64,000 bases of DNA, taken from Candidatus Amarobacillus elongatus (GTDB lineage: Bacteria; Chloroflexota; Dehalococcoidia; Tepidiformales; Tepidiformaceae). The stretch lies in NCBI GenBank assembly GCA_016703545.1, contig JADJBX010000005.1:248001-312000 (forward strand), read 5' to 3'. The translations under genes and the position numbers were made by a program. This document shows, in pieces, positions 1-7,707 of this stretch (positions are counted from its first letter, which is position 1; each line of letters begins with the position of its first letter). Below the pieces are notes generated by a model, which was given only the letters and a program-made list of their open reading frames with translations, ran no database searches and was not told where the DNA came from.

Positions 1-4
1 GCCG

Positions 5-2482
5 CTACGACCGTCCTTTCCGCGATTGAACCCAGACCGTGAGGGTCACGAAGAGCAGGGGGAAGCCGGCCAGGATGCCCCAGCGCACGCGTTCGGAGCC
101 CTTGAAGGCGTTCTCGAACGGGTCGTCGGTGCGGAAACGGACCGTTTCGCTGCTCCCCGGCACGGGCACGGCATGCGTGCGCTGCTCATCGATGCGCGCA
201 TCGAGGCCGTTGACCATGCCCGTCAGTTCGAGCGCCCACTTCGTGACGGTGACATCGGAGATGGCGAGCGACATCGGCGACATCTCGCTCCGGGGCACGG
301 TGGACCCGGCGAAGATGAGCTGCGGGATGACGGCGAGGATGACGAGCACGGCCGCGCGGTCGGCGTTGGCGCTCAGCGACGAAAGGAGCAGGCCCATGGT
401 CGCGCCGGCGAGGGAGGCGAGGGCGAGGATGCCGAAGGAGGAGAGGATGGTCCGCGCGACGGGGTCGGGGTAATCGATGCCGGCGCCGAAGACGGCCATG
501 ACGAGCAGGCTCTGCAGGAACGCGAACCCGCCGAGCACGGTGACCTTGGAGAGCACGTACGCGGTGGGCGACAGGCCGACGAGCCGTTCGCGCCGGTAGA
601 TGCCGTCCTCGCGGGTGATGACGTTCGCGGCCGTGAAGGCCGAGAGGAAGAGGCAGATGATGGCGCCAAGGTACGAGAACGTGATCGCCTGGCGGACGTT
701 GCCACCATCCGCGACGGTCAGTTCGAAGATGGTGCGGTCGAAGCTCATGAGCTGCGCGGCGCCGAGGATGGGTGCACCGAGGACACGCAGCGCGAGGTTG
801 ACGCGGTCACGCCGGAGGACGGCGAGGTCGCGGCCGAGCAGGGCGGTGTACTGGCTGAAGGGGTGACGCGCGGTCCGGCCGTGCGCGGTCACGCCGGTGC
901 GCGGCGAGGCCGCGAGGCGCTCGACCAGGACGCGATGGGTATAGGACGCCTCGAAAGAGGCCGTGACGGCGGCGGGGTCGCCGTCGGCGAGGAGGGGGTA
1001 GATCTCGGCGATATCGGCGACGCCGAAGTGCGCGAGGGCTTCACCCGGGGTGCCGAAGAACGCGAGCCGGCCGCCGCAGAGCACCGCCACGCGGTCGCAG
1101 AGGCGGACGTTGCGGGTGGCGTGCGTGGTGAGGATGACGGTGCGGCCTTCGTCGGCGAGTTCGCGGAACTGGCGCATCATCTGCTCGTCGAGCCCCGGGT
1201 CCAGCCCCGAGGTGGGCTCGTCGAGGAAGAGGATGCGGGGTTCGCTGAGGAGCTCGACGGCCGTGGAGGCGCGCTTGCGCTGGCCGCCGCTGAGCTGGGT
1301 CACGAGGTTGCCGCCGACGTGCGAGAGGTGCACCTGCGAGAGGGCGCGCTCGCTGCGGCGGCGGACCTCATCGGCGCCAATATCGCCGGGGAGGCGAAGG
1401 CGGGCGGCGAAGCGGAGCGACTGCATGACCGTCAGCTCGTCGTGGATGATGTCGTCCTGGGGGACGTAGCCGAGGGAGCGGCGGAAGCGATCGAGGTTGC
1501 CGGCGAGGGGGATGCCATCGTAGGCGACGTCGCCGGCGGAGGGGGCTTGCATGCCGATGAGGGCGCGCAGGAGGGTGGTCTTGCCGGCGCCAGAGGGGCC
1601 GACAATCGCGACCAGCTCACCGGGGTTCACGGCGATGTCGATCCCGTCGATCAGCTTCTTTCCGCCCTTCACGGTCACGGCGAGGCCGCGCGCTTCGAGG
1701 CGGATGCCCTTTGGGGGTTCGAACACGCGCACGGCGCCATCGCGCACGAAGACCTGGTACGGGCCGATCCAGGCGAGTTCGCCCTCGGCGAAGCTGCGCG
1801 TGCCGACGGATTCGGAGCCGAGGTAGGTGCCCGTCGCGCTGCCGAGGTCGGTGATGGTGTACGTGCCGCCTGAGCGGCGGATCTCGGCGTGGGTGCTGCT
1901 GACCGCGGCGTGGTCCAGGAGGATGGCGCTGCCGGGGGCGCGCCCGATGCGGACGGCGCCATCGCCAGTGAAGGTGTGGGCGACGTACGCCTCGTGTTCG
2001 AACGCCTTTTCGCCCGCGGTGCGGCGCTCGCCGATGACGGCATCGACGGCGGCGCGGACCGCGGTGGAGGTGACGAGCAGCTGCGTGAACGACTCCCGCG
2101 GGAGCGCGAAGAGGTCGGCGCCGGCGGGTGAGACGACGGACGCGGTGCGCGACTCGCCGGTGACGAGCGCCATTTCGCCGAAGAACTGGCCGGGCAGGAG
2201 GGTGGCGAGCAGCACGCGGCCGCCGTCCTTCGCCTTCGTCACGACGTCGACGGCGCCGCCGGTGACGGCGTAGAAGGCGTCGCCTGGTTCGCCCTCTTCG
2301 AACACGACGCCGCCCGGGGGGACGCGCACCTGCTTGAGAGCGGCCGCGAGCGCGGCGAGGTCGTCCTCGGGGAGGGCGTGCAGGAGCGGGACGCGCTGGA
2401 GCATGTCGATAAGGGCCGCGGCGGGACGCGGCTCGGGGGCGCTGGGGGACAGGGCGGGCCTCCGGGGGCTCGAAGATGGCAC
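5..2482 (-). CDS. cNMP-binding/FHA/ABC-2 fusion transporter
   Basis: 825 aa. The domain order is a cyclic-nucleotide-binding-like domain (about residues 28-150), an FHA domain (about 175-250, with RIGRAPGS and SSTH motifs that bind phosphothreonine in this family), an ABC ATPase (260-480) and an ABC-2 type membrane domain with about six helices (545-820). Walker A GPSGAGKTT is at 295-303, the signature LSGGQRKR near 397 and Walker B LFLDEPTSG near 417. ATPase and permease are in one chain, so it should work as a homodimeric half-transporter. The substrate is not visible. FHA-ABC proteins such as mycobacterial Rv1747 are exporters controlled by Ser/Thr kinases; the extra cNMP-like domain here suggests a second regulatory input. 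The ATG start lies before a Pro-rich N-terminus, and the gene is divergent from the LigD-type polymerase. Confidence 0.9.
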   Translation of the reverse strand: MPSSSPRRPALSPSAPEPRPAAALIDMLQRVPLLHALPEDDLAALAAALKQVRVPPGGVVFEEGEPGDAFYAVTGGAVDVVTKAKDGGRVLLATLLPGQFFGEMALVTGESRTASVVSPAGADLFALPRESFTQLLVTSTAVRAAVDAVIGERRTAGEKAFEHEAYVAHTFTGDGAVRIGRAPGSAILLDHAAVSSTHAEIRRSGGTYTITDLGSATGTYLGSESVGTRSFAEGELAWIGPYQVFVRDGAVRVFEPPKGIRLEARGLAVTVKGGKKLIDGIDIAVNPGELVAIVGPSGAGKTTLLRALIGMQAPSAGDVAYDGIPLAGNLDRFRRSLGYVPQDDIIHDELTVMQSLRFAARLRLPGDIGADEVRRRSERALSQVHLSHVGGNLVTQLSGGQRKRASTAVELLSEPRILFLDEPTSGLDPGLDEQMMRQFRELADEGRTVILTTHATRNVRLCDRVAVLCGGRLAFFGTPGEALAHFGVADIAEIYPLLADGDPAAVTASFEASYTHRVLVERLAASPRTGVTAHGRTARHPFSQYTALLGRDLAVLRRDRVNLALRVLGAPILGAAQLMSFDRTIFELTVADGGNVRQAITFSYLGAIICLFLSAFTAANVITREDGIYRRERLVGLSPTAYVLSKVTVLGGFAFLQSLLVMAVFGAGIDYPDPVARTILSSFGILALASLAGATMGLLLSSLSANADRAAVLVILAVIPQLIFAGSTVPRSEMSPMSLAISDVTVTKWALELTGMVNGLDARIDEQRTHAVPVPGSSETVRFRTDDPFENAFKGSERVRWGILAGFPLLFVTLTVWVQSRKGRS

Positions 2483-2570
2483 GGTGGACTCTGGCGGGAC
2501 GCGACGGGAGCGTCAACGCGCGAGGGAGAGCCACTCCACAAAGGGCGGCGGGGGCAATACCGTAGGCGGC

Positions 2571-3575
2571 ATGCCGAAAGACGCCATGGAGATCGAGGTC
2601 GGCGGCAACGCCGTGACCATCACCAACCCCGGCAAGGTCTTCTTCCCCGAGACCGGCTACACGAAGCTCGACGTCGTGAACTACTACCTCGCCGTGGGCG
2701 AGGGCGCGCTCGTCGGGGTGCGGGACCGGCCGGCGGTGCTGAAGCGGTTTGTGAACGGCGCGGCCGAGGAGCCGTTCTTCCAGAAGCGGGCCCCAGCGGT
2801 GCCGGAGTACATGAGCACCGCGCACGTGACCTTCCCGAGCGGGCGGTCGGCGGACCTCGCGGTGGCACGGAACGTGGCCGGGGTTATCTGGATGGCGAAC
2901 CTCGGGTGCCTGGACCTGAATCCGTGGCCGGTCCGCGCGAACGACGTCGACCACCCGGACGAGCTGCGCATCGACCTCGACCCCACGCCACAGGCGACCT
3001 TCGCGATGGTGAAGCAGGTGGCGCTCATCGCGCGGGAGGTGCTGACGGAGCACGGGTGCGAGGGGTACCCGAAGACCTCGGGGTCGCGCGGGATTCACAT
3101 CAACGTGCGCATCGAACCGAAGTGGACGTTCACGGACGTGCGGCATTGCGCGCTCGCGATCGGGCGGGAGATCGAGCGGCGCGCGCCGGAGCTGGCGACG
3201 ACGGCGTGGTGGAAGGAAGAGCGCCACGGGGTGTTCATCGATTACAACCAGAACGCGCGGGACCGGACGGTGGCCTCGGCCTACTCCATCCGGCCGACGA
3301 AGGACGCGCGGGTTTCGTGCCCGATCACGTGGGACGAGCTCCCGGGCGTGGAGCTGGCCGATTTCACCATCGCGACGGTGCCGGCACGGTACGCCGAACG
3401 GGGGGACCCGGGGGCGGGGATCGACGCGGTGGCGCATTCGTTGGAGCCGTTGCTGGCGCTGGTGGAGCGGCAAAAGGACGCGGGCCTTGGCGAGGCGCCG
3501 TTGCCGCCGCACTACCCGAAGGCGGAGGGGGAGCCGGTGCGGGCGCAGCCGAGCCGGAGGCGGAAGAAGGAGTAG
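2571..3575 (+). CDS. LigD-type DNA polymerase/primase domain protein (stand-alone)
   Basis: 334 aa, matching only the polymerase (PrimPol-fold) module of bacterial NHEJ ligase D. The catalytic acidic pair is in RIDLDP (D135, D137), the nucleotide-binding motif GSRGIHINV is near residues 171-179, and the third acidic residue is in FIDYNQN near 222. No ligase or phosphoesterase domain is attached, and no Ku or ligase gene is in the window. In NHEJ this module fills in ends and adds ribonucleotides; stand-alone versions are common in bacteria. The start is set at ATG 2571 because a TACCGT -10 box ends 7 nt before it; the same frame is open upstream but runs antisense over the ABC gene. The end of this gene also appears, degraded, near 4305-4327 as part of the local duplication. 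Confidence 0.87.
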   Translation: MPKDAMEIEVGGNAVTITNPGKVFFPETGYTKLDVVNYYLAVGEGALVGVRDRPAVLKRFVNGAAEEPFFQKRAPAVPEYMSTAHVTFPSGRSADLAVARNVAGVIWMANLGCLDLNPWPVRANDVDHPDELRIDLDPTPQATFAMVKQVALIAREVLTEHGCEGYPKTSGSRGIHINVRIEPKWTFTDVRHCALAIGREIERRAPELATTAWWKEERHGVFIDYNQNARDRTVASAYSIRPTKDARVSCPITWDELPGVELADFTIATVPARYAERGDPGAGIDAVAHSLEPLLALVERQKDAGLGEAPLPPHYPKAEGEPVRAQPSRRRKKE

Positions 3576-3581
3576 GGGCTG

Positions 3582-3622
3582 CGGCTGTCGGCTGTCGGCT
3601 GTCGGCTGTCGGCTGTCGGCTG
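3582..3622. repeat. Heptamer tandem repeat (CGGCTGT), nearly 6 copies
   Basis: Five perfect copies of CGGCTGT plus six bases of a sixth, directly after the stop of the LigD-type gene and before the 3' end of the first Uma2 gene. A related array with GGCTTTC units lies at the matching place after the second Uma2 gene (4324-4347). The array therefore belongs to the duplicated unit and has changed in both sequence and copy number. Confidence 0.85.
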
Positions 3623-3650
3623 AGAAGGGTGCCGTGGGGCGGGTTGGACG

Positions 3651-4217
3651 CTAATCGCGGAGGGCGGCGAAGAGGTCGGCCAGGTTGAGTTCGAAGCTCG
3701 AAAGGACGGGGCTTGCATCGATCGTGTCGGCCGCCGTGTACGTGAGGGTTTCGGCGTCGGGGCGAAAAACCGTGACCGTACGGTCTTCGGGGTCGACGAG
3801 CCAAAGCAGTCGAGTGCCATTGCGGAGGTAGAACTGCACACGATCCGCGATGCGCACCGGCCGGTCTTCGGGTGAGAGGACTTCGATTGCAAAGGCCGGG
3901 TGGGTGCGGACAAGGCCAGTGCCTGGAATCGATGCGGCGTCGGCGGCCGGGATGACATTCAGATCGGGGAGGAAGACGCGCTGGTCGTTGCGGGTCAGCG
4001 TGGCGTGGCGGACTTCCGTGAGCACCTCGCCCTCGCCGGTGCGTTCGAGGTACGTCGAGAGCCGGTTCGCCAACCGGATCACGATCCGGCCGTGGTTTGC
4101 ATTGGGCATGGGCTTCGCCTGGACCTCCCCGTTCACGAACTCCAGGTACGGCTTCTCCTCCGGAAGCGCGAGGAACTCCTCCAGGGTCATGTGGGGTGCG
4201 CGGACGGGTGCGGCCAT
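3651..4217 (-). CDS. Uma2 family protein (PD-(D/E)XK fold), copy A
   Basis: 188 aa. Uma2 family proteins have a restriction-endonuclease-like fold; their biological role is poorly known and they often occur in multicopy families. Visible motifs are MTLEEFLALPEE at the N-terminus, FLPDLNVIP (active-site Asp) and FAIEVLSPEDRP (active-site Glu), followed by a VDPED strand. The usual lysine after the Glu motif is Arg here (IADRVQFY). The ATG follows a TATACT box by 6 nt, so the mRNA is probably leaderless. The first 39 residues are identical to copy B just upstream, while the rest is only moderately similar. Nuclease activity is a family inference. Confidence 0.85.
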   Translation of the reverse strand: MAAPVRAPHMTLEEFLALPEEKPYLEFVNGEVQAKPMPNANHGRIVIRLANRLSTYLERTGEGEVLTEVRHATLTRNDQRVFLPDLNVIPAADAASIPGTGLVRTHPAFAIEVLSPEDRPVRIADRVQFYLRNGTRLLWLVDPEDRTVTVFRPDAETLTYTAADTIDASPVLSSFELNLADLFAALRD

Positions 4218-4286
4218 GGGACGAGTATACGGAATGGGGAAGGGGCACGAAGAAGCCCGCCGGGTGGCGGGCTTCCATCAGTAGCT
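4102..4286. repeat. 185-bp direct repeat, unit 1 (partner at 4829-5013)
   Basis: Read base by base, this segment matches 4829-5013 at an offset of 727 bp. It covers the 5' part of the Uma2 reading frame, the TATACT promoter box and a GC hairpin (4253-4274). It stops just before a tRNA-Ser 3'-end remnant. Confidence 0.88.
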
Positions 4287-4305
4287 GAGCTGGCGGAGAG
4301 GGGGA
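4287..4305 (-). other. tRNA-Ser 3'-end remnant
   Basis: Bases 4291-4305 match the 3' end of tRNA-Ser at 5019-5033 (acceptor strand, discriminator base and encoded CCA), and the four flanking bases GAGC match as well. The rest of the tRNA is missing: the sequence switches directly into one resembling the end of the LigD-type gene. This marks the junction of the tandem duplication and is not a functional tRNA. Confidence 0.75.
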
Positions 4306-4323
4306 AGGCGGAAGACGAGTAGG

Positions 4324-4347
4324 GGCTTTCGGCTTTCGGCTTTCGGC
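4324..4347. repeat. Short GGCTTTC heptamer array
   Basis: Three tandem GGCTTTC units plus GGC, immediately downstream of the second Uma2 gene. It corresponds in position to the CGGCTGT array at 3582-3622, with a G-to-T change in each unit. Confidence 0.75.
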
Positions 4348-4377
4348 GGAAACGGGTGCCTGGGGTGGGGTTGGACG

Positions 4378-4944
4378 CTAGTCGCGGAGGGCGGCGAAGA
4401 GGGCCGCGACGTCGAGAGCGAACGCCGAAAGGACCGGGACGGCGTCGATGATGTCGCCCGGGACGTAGGTGTGGGAGTCGGTGTCCTGGCGGAAGACGGT
4501 GATCGACTCGTCTTCGGGGTCCACGATCCAGAGGAGGCGCGTGCCGTTGCGCATGTAGAACTGCACACGGTCCGCGATACGTCCGGGCCGGTCTTCGGGT
4601 GAAAGGACTTCTATCGCGAAGGCGGGATGGGTGCGGACAGGGCCGGTGCGGGGCATATCCGGGAGTTCAGCGGCCGGGATCACGTTGATATCTGGGAGGA
4701 AGACGCGCTGGTCAACGGCCGTCATGGTGGCATATCGCACCTCGGTGACGACCCTGCCTTCGCGGGATTCCCGCAGGTACGTGCCGAGGAGCAGCACCAA
4801 TTGGGCAACGGTGAGCCCGTGGTTGATGTTGGGCATGGGCTTCGCCTGGACCTCCCCGTTCACGAACTCCAGGTACGGCTTCTCCTCCGGAAGCGCGAGG
4901 AACTCCTCCAGGGTCATGTGGGGTGCGCGGACGGGTGCGGCCAT
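4378..4944 (-). CDS. Uma2 family protein (PD-(D/E)XK fold), copy B
   Basis: 188 aa, the same length as copy A. The first 39 residues are identical to copy A, then it diverges, sharing blocks such as HPAFAIEVLSPEDRP and RNGTRLLW. Active-site candidates are the Asp in FLPDINVIP and the Glu in FAIEVLSPED; the downstream Lys is again Arg (IADRVQFYM). The ATG is 6 nt behind TATACT, inside the 185-bp repeat, so both copies carry the same promoter. tRNA-Ser lies upstream on the same strand with a hairpin between them. The sharp boundary between identical and diverged parts suggests gene conversion after an older duplication. Confidence 0.85.
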   Translation of the reverse strand: MAAPVRAPHMTLEEFLALPEEKPYLEFVNGEVQAKPMPNINHGLTVAQLVLLLGTYLRESREGRVVTEVRYATMTAVDQRVFLPDINVIPAAELPDMPRTGPVRTHPAFAIEVLSPEDRPGRIADRVQFYMRNGTRLLWIVDPEDESITVFRQDTDSHTYVPGDIIDAVPVLSAFALDVAALFAALRD

Positions 4945-5013
4945 GGGACGAGTATACGGAATGGGGAAGGGGCACGAAGAAGCCCGCCGGGTGGCGGGCT
5001 TCCATCAGTAGCT
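4829..5013. repeat. 185-bp direct repeat, unit 2
   Basis: Identical partner of 4102-4286. Beyond its right edge this copy continues into a complete tRNA-Ser gene, while the other copy has only 15 bases of it. Unit 2 is therefore probably the parental arrangement. Confidence 0.88.
4980..5001 (-). terminator. Hairpin downstream of tRNA-Ser
   Basis: A 9-bp perfect stem (4980-4988 with 4993-5001) and a 4-nt loop lie 18 nt past the tRNA 3' end on the minus strand. A short pyrimidine stretch follows but no clear T-run, so termination strength is uncertain. An identical hairpin sits at 4253-4274 in the other repeat. Confidence 0.55.
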
Positions 5014-5018
5014 CGAGC

Positions 5019-5106
5019 TGGCGGAGAGGGGGAGATTCGAACTCCCGGTGACTTGCGCCACACCGCTTTTCGAGAACGGCACCATCAACCACTCGGACAC
5101 CTCTCC
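5019..5106 (-). tRNA. tRNA-Ser (anticodon CGA)
   Basis: An 88-nt class II tRNA. Acceptor strands GGAGAGG and CCTCTCC pair fully. The anticodon loop is CTCGAAA, giving anticodon CGA, which reads UCG serine codons. There is a long variable arm, the T loop is TTCGAAT, and the terminal CCA is encoded. It resembles E. coli serU in layout. It lies between metX and the Uma2 pair, and its 3' end is duplicated at 4291-4305. Confidence 0.95.
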
Positions 5107-5152
5107 GCCGGGAATTGTACCCATGGGGGCGGGGGAGGGGCAAAAGGCGGGG

Positions 5153-6229
5153 TCAGGGGAGGTTCGCCGTGAAGGCGCGGATGGCGGCGTCGAGCTGGGA
5201 CCATTCCATGAGGAAGGCGTCGTGGCCGTGTTCGGAGTGGATTTCGCGATACTCCACGGCGTTCCCGTTCGCCTTCAGCACTTCGACGATCTCCTGCTGC
5301 TGCCAGACCGGGTAGAGGATGTCGGAATCGATGCCCATGACGAGGGCGGGCCCGCGGAAGGGGGCGAGGGCGGCCTGCGCGCCGTTCCGGCCGCCGCCGA
5401 CGTCGTAGGCGTCCATCGCCTCGGTGATGCGCAGGTAGGCGTTCGCATCGAACCGTTCCACGAGCTTGTCGCCCTGGTAGTGCAGGTAGGATTCGACTTC
5501 GAAGCGCCCGGCGTCTTCCTCGCCGGGCGGGGTGACCTGGCGGCCGAACCGCTCGCCGAATGAGCGGGCGGAGCGGTAGCTGATCATGGCGACCATGCGG
5601 GCGAGGGCGAGGCCGCGGTGCGGGATCGCGCCGCGATGAATGTAGTCGCCTTCGAAGAACGCGGGGTCGTTGCGGATCGCCTGTCGCGCGCATTCGTTGA
5701 AGGCGATGGTCCAGGCGGCATGGGCGAGGTTGGTGGCGACGGGCATGATGCTGCGCGCCATCGTGGGGTAGCGGGCCGCCCATTCGAGTACCTGCAGGCC
5801 GCCGAGCGAGCCGCCCGCGACGCACGCGAGCGAGCGCACGCCCAGCCGCTCGAGGAGCGCGTGCTGGACGGTGACCATATCGCCGACGGTGACGGCCGGG
5901 AAGCGGCCGGCATGGGAGCGGCCTGTCGCGGGGTCGACGGAGCGCGGGCCGGTGGTGCCATAGCAGCTGCCGAGGATGTTCGAGCAGATAACGGCGTAGC
6001 GGTTCGTGTCGAAGGCGGCGCCGGGGCCGATGAGGGGATCCCACCAGCCCTGGTCGCCGGCGGCGCGAGCGCTGCCGGTAAGGGCGTGGCACAGGAGGAC
6101 GGCGTTATCGCCGGCCGGCGAAAGGCGCCCATAGACTTCGTACGCGGCTTCCACCTCGAGGGTGGCGCCGCTTTCGAGGCGCAGGGCCCCGAGCGGCTCC
6201 ACGAGCGAGGGGCTGCTGACGTTTGGCAT
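5153..6229 (-). CDS. metX: Homoserine O-acetyltransferase
   Basis: 358 aa alpha/beta hydrolase of the MetX family. It transfers an acyl group from acyl-CoA to homoserine, the first committed step of methionine synthesis. The nucleophile motif is GGSLGGLQ, the acid is in MGIDSDILYP and the catalytic histidine is in HSEHGHDAFL near the C-terminus. Family members use acetyl- or succinyl-CoA, and this cannot be settled from these motifs alone. It follows metY by 75 nt on the same strand, with a 12-bp hairpin in the gap, so the two genes form a sulfhydrylation operon. Start MPNVSSPS is the first ATG in frame. Confidence 0.93.
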   Translation of the reverse strand: MPNVSSPSLVEPLGALRLESGATLEVEAAYEVYGRLSPAGDNAVLLCHALTGSARAAGDQGWWDPLIGPGAAFDTNRYAVICSNILGSCYGTTGPRSVDPATGRSHAGRFPAVTVGDMVTVQHALLERLGVRSLACVAGGSLGGLQVLEWAARYPTMARSIMPVATNLAHAAWTIAFNECARQAIRNDPAFFEGDYIHRGAIPHRGLALARMVAMISYRSARSFGERFGRQVTPPGEEDAGRFEVESYLHYQGDKLVERFDANAYLRITEAMDAYDVGGGRNGAQAALAPFRGPALVMGIDSDILYPVWQQQEIVEVLKANGNAVEYREIHSEHGHDAFLMEWSQLDAAIRAFTANLP

Positions 6230-6252
6230 GTCAGCCCTCAGCTTTCAGGCAT

Positions 6253-6281
6253 GGGCTCCCGGCGGCCATCGCCGGGAGCCC
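6253..6281. other. Intercistronic 12-bp hairpin (metY/metX)
   Basis: A perfect 12-bp inverted repeat (6253-6264 with 6270-6281) with a 5-nt loop lies in the 75-nt gap between metY and metX. No T-run follows on the transcribed (minus) strand. It may be an attenuating or mRNA-stabilising hairpin rather than a full terminator. Confidence 0.6.
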
Positions 6282-6304
6282 GTAATAGTTTCGGCCGAAT
6301 GGAC

Positions 6305-7594
6305 TCAGGAGGCGGCGAGCGCCTGCTCGAAGTCCTCGATGATGTCGTCGATGTGCTCGATGCCGATGGAGAGGCGGATGAGGTCCGTGGTCACGCCGCT
6401 GGTGAGCTGCTCATCTTCGCCCAGCTGCTGATGCGTGGTCGAAGCGGGATGGATGACGAGGGTCTTGGCGTCGCCGACGTTGGCGAGGAGGCTGGCGAGC
6501 TTGACGTTGCTGATGAACTTCTTGCCCGCTTCCATGCCGCCTTCGATGCCGAAGTTGAGCATGGAGCCAAAGGCGCCGTGGCGCAGGTACTTCTTCGCGT
6601 TCTCGTGGTACGGGTGGTCGGGGAGCCCGGGGTAGTTCACCCAGCTCACCTTCGGGTGCTTCAGGAGCCACTGGGCGAGCTTCATCGTGTTCTCGTCATG
6701 CCGCTCGACCCGCAGGGAGAGGGTTTCGAGGCCGACGATGTTGAGGAAGGAGTTCATCGGGGCCTGGCACATGCCGAGGTCGCGGAGGCCCTCGACGCGC
6801 GCGCGGATGATGAAGGCGATGTTGCCCATGCCGGGGAAGTCGCCGAAGACGTCCCAGAACTTCATACCGTGGTAGCCCTCGCTGGGCTCCGTGAACATGG
6901 GGTGCTTGCCGTTGCCCCAGTTGAAGCGGCCGCTATCGACGATGACACCGCCGACGCTGAGGCCGTGGCCGCCAATCCACTTGGTGGTCGATTCGACGAC
7001 GATGTCCGCGCCGTAATCGATGGGGCGGCAGCGGTAGCCGCCGGCGCCAAAGGTGTTATCGACGACGAAGGGGATGCCGTTGTCGTGGGCGACCTGGGCG
7101 ATGGCTGGGAAATCGGGGACGTTCAGCCGCGGGTTGCCGAAGGTCTCGACGTAGAGAGCCTTGGTGTTGCCATCGATGGCGGCGCGGAACGCCTCCGGGT
7201 CATCGCCTTCGACGAACTTCACGTTGATGCCGAGACGGGGGAAGGCGACCTTGAACTGGTTGTAGGTGCCGCCGTAAAGGTTCGACGTGGAGACGATGTT
7301 GTCGCCGGCCTGGCAGATGGTCGCGAAGGTCAGCAGCTGAGCGGCCTGCCCGGACGACGTCGCGAGCGCGCCGACGCCACCTTCGAGGGCGGCCATGCGC
7401 TGCTCGAAGACGTCGTTGGTGGGGTTCATGATGCGGGTGTAGATGTTGCCGAATTCCTGGAGCGCGAAGAGGCGCGCGCCATGTTCGGCGTCGTTGAAGA
7501 CGTACGACGTGGTCTGGTAGATCGGGACCGCGCGCGACCCGGTGGTGGGGTCGGGCTGCTGGCCGGCGTGCAACTGCAGCGTCTCGAAGTGCAT
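6305..7594 (-). CDS. metY: O-acetylhomoserine sulfhydrylase
   Basis: 429 aa, PLP-dependent Cys/Met metabolism family. It converts O-acetylhomoserine and sulfide to homocysteine. The PLP lysine is in VVESTTKWIGGHG, and the N-terminus (HFETLQLHAGQ, then YQTTSYVF) is typical of the family. It is first gene of the metY-metX pair. Upstream on the minus strand a TACGGT box about 45 nt before the start could be the -10. No SAM riboswitch was recognised in the 113 nt between this gene and its upstream neighbour. Confidence 0.94.
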   Translation of the reverse strand: MHFETLQLHAGQQPDPTTGSRAVPIYQTTSYVFNDAEHGARLFALQEFGNIYTRIMNPTNDVFEQRMAALEGGVGALATSSGQAAQLLTFATICQAGDNIVSTSNLYGGTYNQFKVAFPRLGINVKFVEGDDPEAFRAAIDGNTKALYVETFGNPRLNVPDFPAIAQVAHDNGIPFVVDNTFGAGGYRCRPIDYGADIVVESTTKWIGGHGLSVGGVIVDSGRFNWGNGKHPMFTEPSEGYHGMKFWDVFGDFPGMGNIAFIIRARVEGLRDLGMCQAPMNSFLNIVGLETLSLRVERHDENTMKLAQWLLKHPKVSWVNYPGLPDHPYHENAKKYLRHGAFGSMLNFGIEGGMEAGKKFISNVKLASLLANVGDAKTLVIHPASTTHQQLGEDEQLTSGVTTDLIRLSIGIEHIDDIIEDFEQALAAS

Positions 7595-7707
7595 TGGGAG
7601 CTCCCTGGGTGCGCGTGCGGGCGCGGATGGTCCCGACCGTAGTAAAGTCGAGCGAACGAGTCAAGAATTGAGGCCGGGGAACGGGCCCGGTGGCGCGGAA
7701 CGACGCC

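Noticed and set aside
3582..3622. CRISPR or origin iterons
   Set aside because: The repeats are head-to-tail heptamers without spacers, and no DnaA boxes or replication genes are near.
4287..4305. A second tRNA-Ser gene or an att site for a mobile element
   Set aside because: Only 15 bases of the tRNA 3' end are present, and no integrase or mobile gene lies between the copies. A tandem duplication explains it better.
7595..7707. SAM riboswitch upstream of metY
   Set aside because: The short gap lacks the expected paired helices and conserved core.
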